From: Candidatus Obscuribacterales bacterium
GTDB taxonomy: Bacteria > Cyanobacteriota > Vampirovibrionia > Obscuribacterales > Obscuribacteraceae
Reading direction: 5' to 3'
Length of the DNA stretch: 55,462 bases
Assembly: GCA_020050835.1 (NCBI GenBank)
Contig: JAGVKB010000071.1
Location: forward strand, 1 to 55,462
In this document: positions 16,201 through 24,900 of the stretch, piece by piece
Numbering within the stretch: position 1 is the stretch's first letter
Layout of the letters: every line of letters starts with the position of its first letter
Position numbers and translations under genes: made by a program
Notes under the pieces: generated by a model
Told to the model about the DNA's origin: nothing
Database searches by the model: none
What the model saw: the letters and a program-made list of their open reading frames with translations, nothing else

Positions 16201-18963
16201 ACTGAGCCGAATCTAGCCGAACAGAAGGTTGCACGCGAATTTAAATCACTCACTGAGCTGGCTGCGGGTCCGCCGCCTAGCCCGTCAGCCAATGAGCTTG
16301 TGGAGAAGTTGGGTGGGAGACTCGCAGCTCAGGGACTGCTTCGCCGGCTGCAAACTAATGAGCCAGGTGTGCGCGAAGCGGCCATGAAGGAGGTAGTGAG
16401 TGTTCTAAATCCGGCTACAGCGCAAGCTGTGGCCCGCGATCAGATTCTAAATGTTGTTTCTGGAATTAGTAGCGACTCCAACGCTGCTGAGTTGGTCAGA
16501 ATTCAACCGGAACTAGTAAGACTTGCAAGGACAGGCAACCCTCAGGCTGAACGCTGGCTGAATTGGTCCGAGGCGGCGAAGAACCTGGACAATTTACGTC
16601 AGCGGGAGCCAGTTCCAGTTGCCGCTCACGTCAAAGTTGTTACCGATGCAAGCGGTCGCCCGAGCGAGATTCGCAGCGGCGAAGTTGTGACAGCCAAGTT
16701 CGAGTATCGGGGCGACAGCAAAGTACCTTCATCGATTGAAGTGAGTATTCCGGACCCAGCGAATCGAGGTAAGTTCAAGACCGACGTAGTCGAGCCTAAT
16801 GGTCCCGTCAAAGTCGATGCGCGTACCGGCGTGATTTTGTTCAGCAGACCCGTTGGTGATTCTGCCAGCCTCGAGCGTTCAGACACGAGGATTTTCCCTG
16901 ATGGAAGGATTGAGCGCGATGTCTATGATGTAAATGGATTGCGCACAGAGCGCAGAGCCAGGGAATTAGGAAAGCCAGAGGCAGAGCTTGTGACGAGGTA
17001 CACCTATGTCTCTGGCAACGGTAGATTGACTGAGAATCCGGCTGCAGTCGCTATGGTGATGGCTGAGAGCAGGAATGCAAACAACGAAGTTGTGGGGCGC
17101 ACGAATTTCAATAGCTTCGCTGCTGTAGAGCTCAATAAGCCAGCACTGCGAGAAACAATCGAGAGTCGAATTGATTCGAGTGATAAGAGTAAGAAGGTTG
17201 AGTTACATACGTACACCGATGTAAGCACTTCGGCAGCACCAAAGAGACTGGGTGAGAGCGAAAGACGAGAGGATACCAATACCGGTGAAGTCACGATCAG
17301 CGGTTCGCTGGTCTCGGCAGGCAAGCAGACATCCGAATCAGCGAAGTTTAAGGCAAACGGCGAGGCCAGCTCCTTTAGCAGGCAAGTCGGCGAAACAAAA
17401 TTGGATTATGTCTTGAAGGACGGCAGAGTCATAAATGTTAAGGTCACAAATCCCGAAAAACTCGACCTCGACATTAAGAACACTGAGACTGTCAATGTGC
17501 TTATCGCGGAAGGTAATTCGCTTCTAGAACGCATGCGGGATCAATACAACATCAGGAGCGTAGATAGCCCTGAGAGCACCATGCCGGCTAAGAAAGATGT
17601 ACTAGACGAGATCGCCAGGAATACCAACCCGGCGAGCGGAACATTGATTCTGGTAGATCCGACGGCTTGGGAGGGTGGTCGCTATCAGTCGTTTATCGTC
17701 GACGCCGGAAAAATACTTGGTCCTGATGGAAAGTTGATGGGCGCTCTGAAGAATAATGGTGATGTTGAATTTGCTGATGGTCGCAAATTAAACGTGTTAG
17801 CCGACGAAGGAGCAATGTTCAGTGGCCGAGTTGGTGACGGCAGTAACGCGATCCACTTCAATATGGTCAAGCCTAAGCGCGACGAGCTTAATGGGGTCAT
17901 CAGGCAGCCAGAGGTTGGGTCCGACAAGGCATACCGGGTTGTTAACGGAATGGTGTTTGATGACAACAAGTTTCTTGGCCATTTGTCGCCGTCCGGTCGA
18001 TTTCACTTTAATGCTACCGATTTGAAAGGGTCGACCTGGGTCTCTCAGAAGTTTTCAAATGCACGATTTGAGGGAACTGACAATAGCAATCCACCACAAG
18101 AAAGAACGGCTTTTCTCAACGACGATGCTCCCAGCGGCAAGATAGTGATTCCGGACGAGAAGGGGCGTGCCATCGAATACGATGTTCGAATGGGCATGAT
18201 AGTCAATAAAGCGACTGGCGAGCAAATCGGAACATTGACACCGCCGACGATGCACGGCAACAGCAGTCTTTCCGGTGGGTTCATTACTTCGATGGATGGT
18301 AAGACTGTACCACTCGGTAATTTTAGGGGTGCTGCTTTTAGCTTGTGCAAGCCGAGTAGCCTCGCTCGAGGAATAGCTGAAAAGGATATTGAGGGACTGT
18401 CGCTGGGTCCGCAGGAACGTCTAGCAGATGGGTCAACCAATCCTGAAACCGGTGGGTTGTATAGTGTGACCCAGGCTCGCGATGCCAGCGAGCTCAGGCT
18501 AAACCAATCGAGGGAGAAGCTGCGTGAGTATGACGACGGTACTCATCCTTACGACTATGTTACAGGTGTCAGAGAATCAACAGTTAGGCAACTAAAGAAT
18601 GCTGTGCGGCTCAATCAAAGAGATGCTGAAACGTTTGCGGTTAGCTTTCATAGTCTCATGAACGGCAAGTACTCGGAAGAGAGCGTCAACTATGTACTGT
18701 CTACACTGAATATAGCGAGACTTTCTACTGCCAGAGAAAGTATAAGCATCAAGAAGCAGTTGCTGGAAAGTGCTTCTTCAGAGTTTGAATCATTGCCGAG
18801 TGACACAACCAAAATCAGCGGCAGTATTTTGTTGCCTATCTCGACGGGTTTGGAAGATATAAACCGGAAAAATTCAAGATCGAGGACGGTGTGCTGTTGG
18901 ATGCGCGCGGGAGACCAATCGGTAAGATCGAAAATACTGTTGATCCTAGGACCGGTCAGATGA
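10219..18963 (+). CDS. Giant modular repeat protein, N-terminal part (frame-interrupted; 2914 aa)
   Basis: ATG 10219 follows GGGAGA at a good distance; the upstream ATG at 10180 has no SD. Domains in order: a polar N-terminus without signal peptide; a beta-rich region with LDPDGTKF; three repeats of about 68 residues with Cys pairs (residues about 465-655); a YD-like block found three times (about 712-995, 1240-1545, 2130-2440); helical linkers, two of which share LARLAR/LVRLAR...W; three repeats of about 128 residues with Asp boxes (about 1608-1990); then a series of G-x-L/I-x-G-x-L beta modules containing GRYQSFIVDAGKIL. From about nt 18852 the reading loses sense (CCWMRAGDQ) and stops at 18963, while the related GRYKPEKF...DGVLL continues in the -1 frame. 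I infer one protein of about 6914 residues with the next entry. Function is unknown; a large surface or delivered effector protein is possible. Confidence 0.85.
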   Translation: MVSEESKNKSIVESSDLKKSQSDSRSESGNAFQDEIFVHRDELFNRLKSFEELNRKFREGLDQDRERSDTPSEALEGRAPDSLSSGTSSSREQTSYGDIRVTLNQGDELVEFTRWSETDTRTASLPGVDVLVKRDGQTSVEWHDQTAASILPSANPEPFVVFAYPDHSTITLDPDGTKFVALADGTTVLGDSTGATLTSFPNELTVTERIGLPRVVDLPGGGKVELPVQTGFPSGELADPAAFSARADHKLYAQLLNGLQAIGTTVVKALELPVSEGNAGLSELVGELQKQVSGLREAVPGVLKAPELSLEDLLQLKKMVGSTQQTGEQAGSRTINLPYGITIRIPGHGDAPVASASPDVTSQAAPETARKTDAAKSAASIADSIDAEVLLKLLEHPEQCGYVVEADREGRPLTLVDAQGRTIDIAYDAAGGVSKLSFSDQSVVTISPDGKKNIVARPDLNEPVDWKKVGLLLEDYPIDKGFGVGCKCMVDHQPLGSATWNGSLDNVRILPLRPADTRPGEGSSIDTLPSSGKQAFDWRELERLLKVKPIENGFDCTSAGCMVDHKLLKTAIWDGTIDGTRISSFRPLEETPSDSTPSSGGASVDWRELVKLLKDKPIENGFDCTRAGCMVDHKPLGTAVWADGIDDSKVTLFKRSDTRSPFSEGSDLSSLGSRADSAVSPGETRTTLGGSTPVRIPIDPVGEVPVARSPQPVVERDDAGRLEQIRSGDQKVLVKYDGEKNDPSGFEIRAKDGTLLASYAGKFEIDEKTAVIIVTEKDKSATGLARIQTRYLPNGDVERSEYNELGLRAKQTVTGKGEDGLPRTLTTSYNYLPVSAASLNDINTVRSVQIDDKGRITETAQFSSVSAVESGKPFIAEQVKYSEVGAWQKETRILTDLSSSDQPKILDRTVRAFNSETNTTSLSSEVDASGTLVKQEIRFNSDGRVTMFTKSVGTDFYLYDIDSASGQLVGVKLNGKVVSDQIRSQQLIVVGQSSLDFAAVQNNVRSAIDAGKHQFLSPDSSASARIDALLRLKEMAATRAGETKVALGKVIQSYEGINAGLNVLSAGGFELKGEPVQVSLARRGGKFEPEKLNGLASETQKALEALERTAKGPPLNEQARTLIESLRDSSKIPPKDAAIRLSELLGDLKSGVPKRQREALFEIQNKLAPVALQLVNDATRERALIGKSSNSTLSELSKDQLDLARLARCGDQVAEKMLIWTDAMKTVAEARSMHEKSVKGIEFKNDPQGRVAEIVRDGFTTRLSYKEGTTQPSAADIFDKFGNKIAHAEGLVRINVRTGDVTVTQQLNSKLGLSRREFVYAAGGRVEKNEFSDTGLRTRQTETIVKLDESNRTSAQNTTNTLYEYFGIDQGGKQVPTDNPLAVRLAVAVTTNGAGQPIEIKNFNNFAGVELDRPVMSQKIERTARASGKQSEVYSFVDTSNLEKPQVVGVIRRTVNHNTGEREFYEESKVGKTSQAVRFDSSGSVTTFTRSQGEDSYSYQIKDGRIESVIKNGQTLTGKVLEQFKKEGEQILAVVVQNAAINSYRSELERPLLDGSATAESRQPVLKDLETLLKRTGSPQKESLSAEIERLKASHQGRSVLESVRSADKTEVTESVSEKGREVIAKDSRGNEAFLIRFRQDGKPDLVRERGGYYWSSADGGKIWTAYQDKDLKTVAKDKVGEPQTRSGEISLVDGNLVQKWGDDSRISIRQPDGTRVWEYPRDHVTGVQKVEIERADKTTVTVNTSNSGRQIVARDAAGKETYTVKLGPDGKPNFTHGQDGYEWLSSDGGRTWVAHKDRQPVKNADGTDYTWKGEVSLDSNLNLREMGKSGHLWIRSPDGTKTTRNPEDKVTNNQRTEIQKPDRTSVTVTASPKGEETVARDSKGEEVYRFRTGPDGKPNYVHETGGFHWRSSDGGKTWVAYDRAPAWGSQDDAGKPVDANGQPVADLSKAYLWKGSVVVDQNYSCLSTSDSGKVSCRRTGGLLLKWNRTNSGETEPNLAEQKVAREFKSLTELAAGPPPSPSANELVEKLGGRLAAQGLLRRLQTNEPGVREAAMKEVVSVLNPATAQAVARDQILNVVSGISSDSNAAELVRIQPELVRLARTGNPQAERWLNWSEAAKNLDNLRQREPVPVAAHVKVVTDASGRPSEIRSGEVVTAKFEYRGDSKVPSSIEVSIPDPANRGKFKTDVVEPNGPVKVDARTGVILFSRPVGDSASLERSDTRIFPDGRIERDVYDVNGLRTERRARELGKPEAELVTRYTYVSGNGRLTENPAAVAMVMAESRNANNEVVGRTNFNSFAAVELNKPALRETIESRIDSSDKSKKVELHTYTDVSTSAAPKRLGESERREDTNTGEVTISGSLVSAGKQTSESAKFKANGEASSFSRQVGETKLDYVLKDGRVINVKVTNPEKLDLDIKNTETVNVLIAEGNSLLERMRDQYNIRSVDSPESTMPAKKDVLDEIARNTNPASGTLILVDPTAWEGGRYQSFIVDAGKILGPDGKLMGALKNNGDVEFADGRKLNVLADEGAMFSGRVGDGSNAIHFNMVKPKRDELNGVIRQPEVGSDKAYRVVNGMVFDDNKFLGHLSPSGRFHFNATDLKGSTWVSQKFSNARFEGTDNSNPPQERTAFLNDDAPSGKIVIPDEKGRAIEYDVRMGMIVNKATGEQIGTLTPPTMHGNSSLSGGFITSMDGKTVPLGNFRGAAFSLCKPSSLARGIAEKDIEGLSLGPQERLADGSTNPETGGLYSVTQARDASELRLNQSREKLREYDDGTHPYDYVTGVRESTVRQLKNAVRLNQRDAETFAVSFHSLMNGKYSEESVNYVLSTLNIARLSTARESISIKKQLLESASSEFESLPSDTTKISGSILLPISTGLEDINRKNSRSRTVCCWMRAGDQSVRSKILLILGPVR
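11611..12180 (+). repeat. Three in-frame tandem repeats, DWxxLxxLLxxxPIxxGFxC
   Basis: Repeats start at 11611, 11827 and 12031 (spacing 216 and 204 bp). Each encodes DW-(K/R)-x-(V/L), LL-(E/K)-x-(Y/K)-PI-(D/E), a Cys pair (CKC in the first, Cys-4-residues-Cys in the others) and MVDH(Q/K)xLxxAxW. The second and third copies are also very alike in DNA (shared GGCTTCGATTGCACTAG), so their duplication is recent or they were homogenised. The Cys pair and His may bind metal or form a disulphide; this is inference. Confidence 0.75.
12355..17530 (+). repeat. Three dispersed copies of a YD-like repeat block of about 300 residues
   Basis: Copies span about 12355-13200, 13936-14850 and 16620-17530. Each runs through a GR-x-x-E/Q-I start, a KFEIDEKT/LVRINVRTGD/PVKVDARTG strand, a DG-x-(V/I)-ER-(S/D/N)-E/V-(Y/F)...GLR-(A/T) motif, a YNYL/YEYF/YTYV segment, an NFNN/NFNS-FA-x-VEL segment and a final V-x-V-K/N stretch. 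The YDxxGLRT-type motif recalls YD repeats of Rhs-like proteins, but spacing and length differ, so I do not call it Rhs. Confidence 0.65.
15043..16190 (+). repeat. Three tandem repeats each with an Asp box (SxDxGxTW)
   Basis: The Asp boxes are SADGGKIW (about 15187-15210), SSDGGRTW (15574-15597) and SSDGGKTW (15952-15975), about 130 and 126 residues apart. Each sits in a repeat that begins with an (A/R/K)-x-D-(K/R)-T-x-VT strand, a KDSRG/RDAAG/RDSKG turn and DGKP(D/N), and ends in a SGE/KGE/KGS-(I/V)-S/V-(L/V)-D strand. Asp boxes cap beta hairpins in sialidases and other propeller-like proteins. Here they are widely spaced and no sialidase catalytic motif is seen, so a structural role is more likely. 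Confidence 0.7.
18846..18852 (+). other. Slippery-type heptamer G GGT TTG at the frame change
   Basis: The two halves of the giant gene overlap and differ by a -1 shift. At 18846-18852 the upstream frame reads G|GGT|TTG, which has the X_XXY_YYZ form of a -1 frameshift site. The downstream frame is open from 18804, so slippage here would join both halves. No convincing downstream stem-loop or internal SD was seen, and a match somewhere in so short an overlap has a chance of several percent. A one-base deletion in the assembly (for example in A4 at 18811-18814) or a real mutation explains the data equally well. Confidence 0.35.
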
Positions 18964-21900
18964 CACAAGGCGTCCTGCACATGGTCGATCCTCGAGATCC
19001 GTCGAAAGTGATCAAGAGCATGGGAGATCTAAAAGGAGCTGTTTGGAATCTCAGCTGGCCTAATGAGCATGTGAAGAACCAGAGGGATATGGCAACTTGG
19101 GTGTCACTTGGGGAGTCGGTAGACGGTACTAGCAGTGGACGTCTGGTCAGCGCAAAGGAATTGTATCGGCAGTCGAGCGCTGAGTTTAAGATTGCCAAGG
19201 CAAATCTGGAAGCTGGTGGCAAAACCGAAGCAAGCAAAAGAGCATTTACGGAAGTCAGGCTAAGGGTGGAACAGTATCAGGATAAGTTAAAGAGGATTGC
19301 CTCAGGCGGTATCCAATCTGAGAGCGACTTGAAGGATCTATTGGATGGCGGAAAGAAGTATGTCAGGGGTGATAAGGCGGAGGAGAAAAAAGATGCTCAC
19401 AAGCTAAAGAGAGCAGAAATCCCTGAGGATATGAAAGGTGTCGAGGGAAGACTTAGAATCAATGATCAGGTGTTGCTTATCAAAGATGGCGAGCTCTATG
19501 ACGCCAGGCTTTACCAGCTCGATAATGGCAAGCTCTGGAAGGATGGCAAGGAGTGCAAAGGTGAAGACTTAATCCCCGTCGGCGTAATCAAGCCACGCTA
19601 TCAGGTGGAGTTCGTCAACGGTGAGAAAGTAGATCTTACAAGGCAGCCGCGTGTGCTTTTGCAGTGGAAAGGAGCTGATGGTCAGTCGCACAATCTGATT
19701 GGGCTCGGACCTGGCGCGGCCACGCAAAACTTCGGTTATCTTGCCGGCGGATTGGTGGACGTAAAGCAATTGAAGGAACAGGCGAGAGACGCGATTGCGG
19801 CGGCTACTCGACAGGATGAAAAGTATTTCGCCGATCGTCCGTGGCTTACGGGCGGAGCCGGCAACTGGCTTACCAAGGGAAAGTCTCTGGAGGGTGGCGT
19901 CGAGGGAGTCATGAAGGACTTTCAGAAGACGCTATCGCGATTTGAAAAGGAGCTCGATCAGCAAGTCGAGCTATATTTTGGCAAGACTACGGAGGGGAGT
20001 TCCTACGGCGGATCATTTAATCCAAAAGATGTGCCGGATGGCTTTAACAAAGATCTTTTCGCCGCAGGTACATACAGTAAAGTTGGACAACCGGGAAATC
20101 AGGCAAATGTCGGATTGGAGTCGCTGGACATGCGCGCCGGTGCTGTTCAGACGCTGATGGTGACAATGGGCACCACAGCAGACAGACATGCCGACATTGC
20201 GCAGCAGATGGCGGGGCTACAGCAGCAAGTCGCAAGCTCGCTGGAGACGGCCGTAGTGACGGTTGCTACTGCCGGTGCCGGAACTTACTTCGCGGCGGCA
20301 GCCAACGCCGGAAAAATGAGCCGCGGCGCGTCTGTCATGTGGCAACTCGGTGCGGGAACAGTACTTGGTGGTGGTGCTTCGACTTTAAGTATGTCCGATT
20401 CTAGTCATGGATTTGGCCATGTAAGCTCGGGTGTCATAAAAGGCTTGGCGATGAGCGGACCAGGCATGCTGCGAACCTGGCGCAGTGTGTCTGGCGCGGC
20501 TCAGCTTGGTGAGGCTGCGGCCAGAACTGAGATAGCCGCTGCTTCTGGATTGAGCAAGTTGATTCCAACATTCTCTCACTATGGAGGTAAGGCGCTTTCA
20601 ACTGCAAAGGCGCATGTGCCATCCATGCTAGCTGATTCGGCCTTTCAGAGCGGTATGTTTGCTGCTGCAGACTGGGCTAAGAGTGGCTATGACCGCGAAA
20701 AGTTTCTCGAGCACTTCGATCCTCAAAAGCTTGCAATTGGAACCGGAGCGATGTTTCTTGCTCAAGGTGTCGGGCATGGATTTGGACGCGCAACCGATGC
20801 CTTCGGTGCCAAGCTCGGCCAGAAACTTGCCGGCACGGAAGCTGGGCAGGCCTTTCTTCAGAGCAAAGCTGGTCGTGTGCTTTTAGGTTCTGAAATTGAT
20901 CAGGTAACCAAACGGGCTGTTTTGGGTGCGATAAAGGAAGGTGAGCAGACTTTGGTTGCCAGTGTCGCGAACCAAGTCTCCAATGCCTACGCATTTGGTT
21001 TTACTGGCAATCTGGCGCAGTCGATTGACGCTGAGAAGGCTAGAGTTGCCGAAAAGTTGGGTTTCATGAAGAGAGACGAAAAGGGCAAACTGGTTGCCGA
21101 TACGAGTATGGTCTCAACTTCCGGCAGCATGTTTAGCTGGGCTACTGTCATTAAGGAAAGTCATGAAGCTGGTCTGCATGCTGCAGCAGATGCTGGCCCG
21201 ATGGCTGTCGGCAGTCACTATGTCACAAGGTATTTCACAAAGAAATTTGAGCGAGCCGGAAAGAGTGGGCCAGCGGAAGAGTCGAAAGGGACAGTCGTTG
21301 AGGCTGCAGATATTGGCGTACCAGTACAGGGGAATCGGACTTTAGAGATCTCAGGGCAACGAGTTGCCGTCGGTCGAGGTCGGGAGGTCGAGCTTTCAGT
21401 CGCTCGCACAGAAAGCGGAGAGCCTGCAGGTAAGGTAGTACTGGGTCAGGACGGTGCCGGTGTTTACCTGAAAGATGCAGGCTCCGAAGGAATCTGGATA
21501 AAGCGTGAGGGTGAGTCAAAGGGTTTTGAGCGGGTTGGTGCGGACGGCAAGCCCATTCGCATCGGCCCTGGCGATGAGGTGCGAGTGGGCGGTGAGAACG
21601 GAGCACCGTTGAAGGTTCATGAAGAACGCCTTTGGAAGCCGAATCGCGAGTTGAATGATCTTTCGCCGGCTGAATTGCTGCAGCTTCGAGAGTTCATGGA
21701 AGTAAACGACGTAAAGAAAGTAAGCTTGCTGGTCCGAAAAGAGTCTGCTGATGGTTTTGTAGCAGAGCTTGATGCGAAATTCTCGAAATGGAAACCCGCT
21801 GAGTTTAGCGCTGAGCAATCGGCAGTCGAAACCGCGCACAGACGCCAGTCAGACTCGGCTGCGCAGTTGCAACGCGAGCTTGGCGTCTCGCCTGAGCAGT

Positions 21901-24900
21901 TGCGAGATGATGCCTTGATGGACAAAGCGCTGAATGGCAAAGACCCTGCAATTGCACGACTTTATGAGCAGCATAAAGAGGCTGTAATGGAATTCGATCA
22001 GCAAAACGATCACTTGAGGCAGGCACTCGAGCCGCGCCGCAAGGAATTGCAGGAGATGCTCAATCGATTTGCAACCGAGCGTGGTCTTCCAAAGTTGGAT
22101 TTGAACATAGGTTTTGAAACGCCGGTAGGGTTCGCGCCGGTCTACGGTGACGGAAAGATTCATGTAAGATCAGCTGAGATTGCCGGAACGAAGGATTTTG
22201 CTGCTCTTGCCAAAGATCTTTACCACGAACTGACACACGGTGACCAGCACGCTGCTGTAATTCGCCGATTTCTCGATGCTCAGTCAGTGGGAGTAGCTGT
22301 CGACGGGCCGCGCTTGACCGAGCTCAAGGATGCTTACACTAAAGCGACAGGTTTGCCGGTTAGCGAACAATTCCTTCAAAAGGTGATTGAGGCACGTGCG
22401 GGCAAACTGCTTACAGCGGAAGAATCGGTGCGCGCCGAAAACATGCTGAAGGCATTTCAGAATAACAAACCACTCGATTCAGAGAAGTATAACGCCCTGT
22501 CCTTGAGGTTCGTAGATGTATCCCGTGAGCTCGCCAAATTGGATGACAATTTAGGCGAGCTCCCAGCTCAGAAGTTGATTCAGGATTTGACTAATAACCC
22601 GAAGCTGGTCGAATCGCTGTTTGGTGGCAAAGTACCGGATATTGTCGAAAAGCTGATTGCAGACAAAGGTGCCTGGACAAACGAGCGAGAAGCCGAAGCT
22701 TCCACGATGCTCAAGAATCTGATGCGCGAGCGCATGTCCGAACTGAATGCAGCTCGACGTTCTATGTACAGCGACTATGTCGAGCAGACCCATGAGTTGG
22801 AAACCTTGTTTGCAGAACGGCAGGCGGTATTGGCAGCTCGTCGACTGCAAGCGATTAGAGAGATGGAACGAGCGGACGCAGACTCGCCGCAACGAAGAGC
22901 CGCTGGCTTGGACGATCCTGCTCTGGGTGCTCCAGTCAGTCACGAGAAAGGCGTTAGTGTTGAGACCGCAAGAAGAGTCGAGTTGCCAGATCGTGTTACC
23001 GCGTCTGTAAAGAAGGTCATGGGTGAGGAAGCTGGTGCGAAAGTCCTTGATGAGCTGACTAGAGCTAAAGCAAGGAATGCGGATCTCCCAATTCCGTTCG
23101 ACAAGCTGTCTGAAATGACGAAGGAGCAGATCGAATTCGTTGCACGGAAAGTAAATGAAATCGAACAGATAACCAAGAAAGTAGAAGGCAAGAATCCTTC
23201 CGACATTTTGGACGGCAGAAGCGTAGCCGATTTACTACGAGAACGTGCTCTCATTTTGCGTGATGTGTCAGAGCCCAGAGTCAGAGTTATAGAGGCTCGA
23301 CAACAAGCCGACCTCGTGCGAGAGTTCACGGACAAGATCAAGAGTAATACTGTCAAACCGGAAGCCTTTGAGCAACTCGTCAAGCAGTTTCCGGAAGGAA
23401 GCCCTGAGAGAGCGATTGCTCTAAGATTGCTTGAGCGTTCCGCTGGGTTGATGAGCCCTGAAGCTCTAGGCGCGCATATGAAAGAGCTGCGCCGGCAGAT
23501 CCCTGACGACATGCTCACTGAAAAGATAATTCCGGGTGGAGCGAAAAAGGTAGTCACTATCTACACGCTCGATGGTGCTTCCGAAGGCAATATGCTCGCT
23601 CATATGTTTGCTAAGAACAATCCGGACATAAGGGTTGAGATTTTTGCGCTTAAGGGCGCTGAGCTTTCATTGTTGCAACAAGCATTAAGCAATCGACAGC
23701 AAAACTTAGACGCAGCTCAGAAGCGGTTCGACAAGCTGGATGCTACTGCTCAGTTGCACAGAGAAAGAATAGCGCGTGGCGAGTCTAAGCCTGATGAACC
23801 CGTACTTGATGCCAAAGGTAATCGCATTGCCCCCAGTCTTGCTGAGCTCCAGAGTAGACTAAAGAATGCACAGGATGAGCTCTCCGCGCTGTCGGCCTTG
23901 CGTCTGGATGAGTCTTGGTCTAAAGGAGTTCAGGATAAATTCCGCAGTCTGGGTGGTGCAAACAGAGTTAGAAATGCGCTCATCTTTGACGATTTAAGCA
24001 AACTCCCAGCCGGTGATCCACGCAGGACTTTCTTAGAGAAGGTTCCTGGGTTAATGATGGCTGATGTCGGTGGTTTCGTTCGTGGTGTCAATGCAATTGA
24101 TGTGGCTGCAGAGTCATCAGCTCCTGGGCGTCACGCCGACGCGAAAGTAAAATTGCTAGTTGGCGAAATTCAGAAGCATCCTGCTTATAGTGAATATCAA
24201 AAACATTTGCAGGAGGCTGCGACAGAGCCTGCAAAAGCGTCCGAGCACAAAGTGCAGGCCGAAGCTGCGCTTAAGCGGGCGATTGATGAAACTGTGAAAT
24301 CGGATGAATCGCGACCGGATGGGGTTCTTGCTCGAAACCGGAGTGCTAGAAAGTTATCGGCAGCCGATCTTGAGGCTAGCCCAGAGGTATTGCTTGCAAG
24401 GGCGAACGTCAGTGAAGCGGAAAGGCTTAAGGTGCTGTATGACCGGGCAACAGCGCCGATGATTACAGAGCAGGGGATCAAAGATTACCTTGCATTTGTC
24501 GGTAAAGAGGTACAGCGAGTAAATCTAAAGTTAATCGCCTTAGGCGAGCCGCCGTTGCGACACACTGCAGAGGAGTACCAGTCCGCTGCTCTGGCTGCTC
24601 TCAGGTACGGGACGAATTTCGGAGACTTCGCTACCATGCTATCTCAAACGCGTAAGTCGTTTGAAGGCATTATGGAAGCGGCCGGCCTCAAACCTGAACA
24701 GAAAGACAGGTTAATAGTGATTGGCTCGCTTGAAAGCACCAAGAGCGACGAGCGGGCTGGCAGTTCGTATGCGATGCAACATATGTTAGCCAAGGCAGGT
24801 GAGCTCAGCGAGAAAAACTTTGTATCGATCGACGACCTGAATAGCTTCATCAAGACCAGCGAGCAGCGGAACTTGCTTAAAGAGCTTCAGGCTTATAAAG

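Noticed and set aside
12355-17530. Calling the giant protein an Rhs toxin
   Set aside because: YD-like turns exist, but the repeat length, the absence of the Rhs core PxxxxDPxGL motif and the three-block layout do not match.
18891-18900. GTG as an independent start for the second half of the giant gene
   Set aside because: No SD, and the module it begins in clearly continues upstream in the same frame to about 18846.
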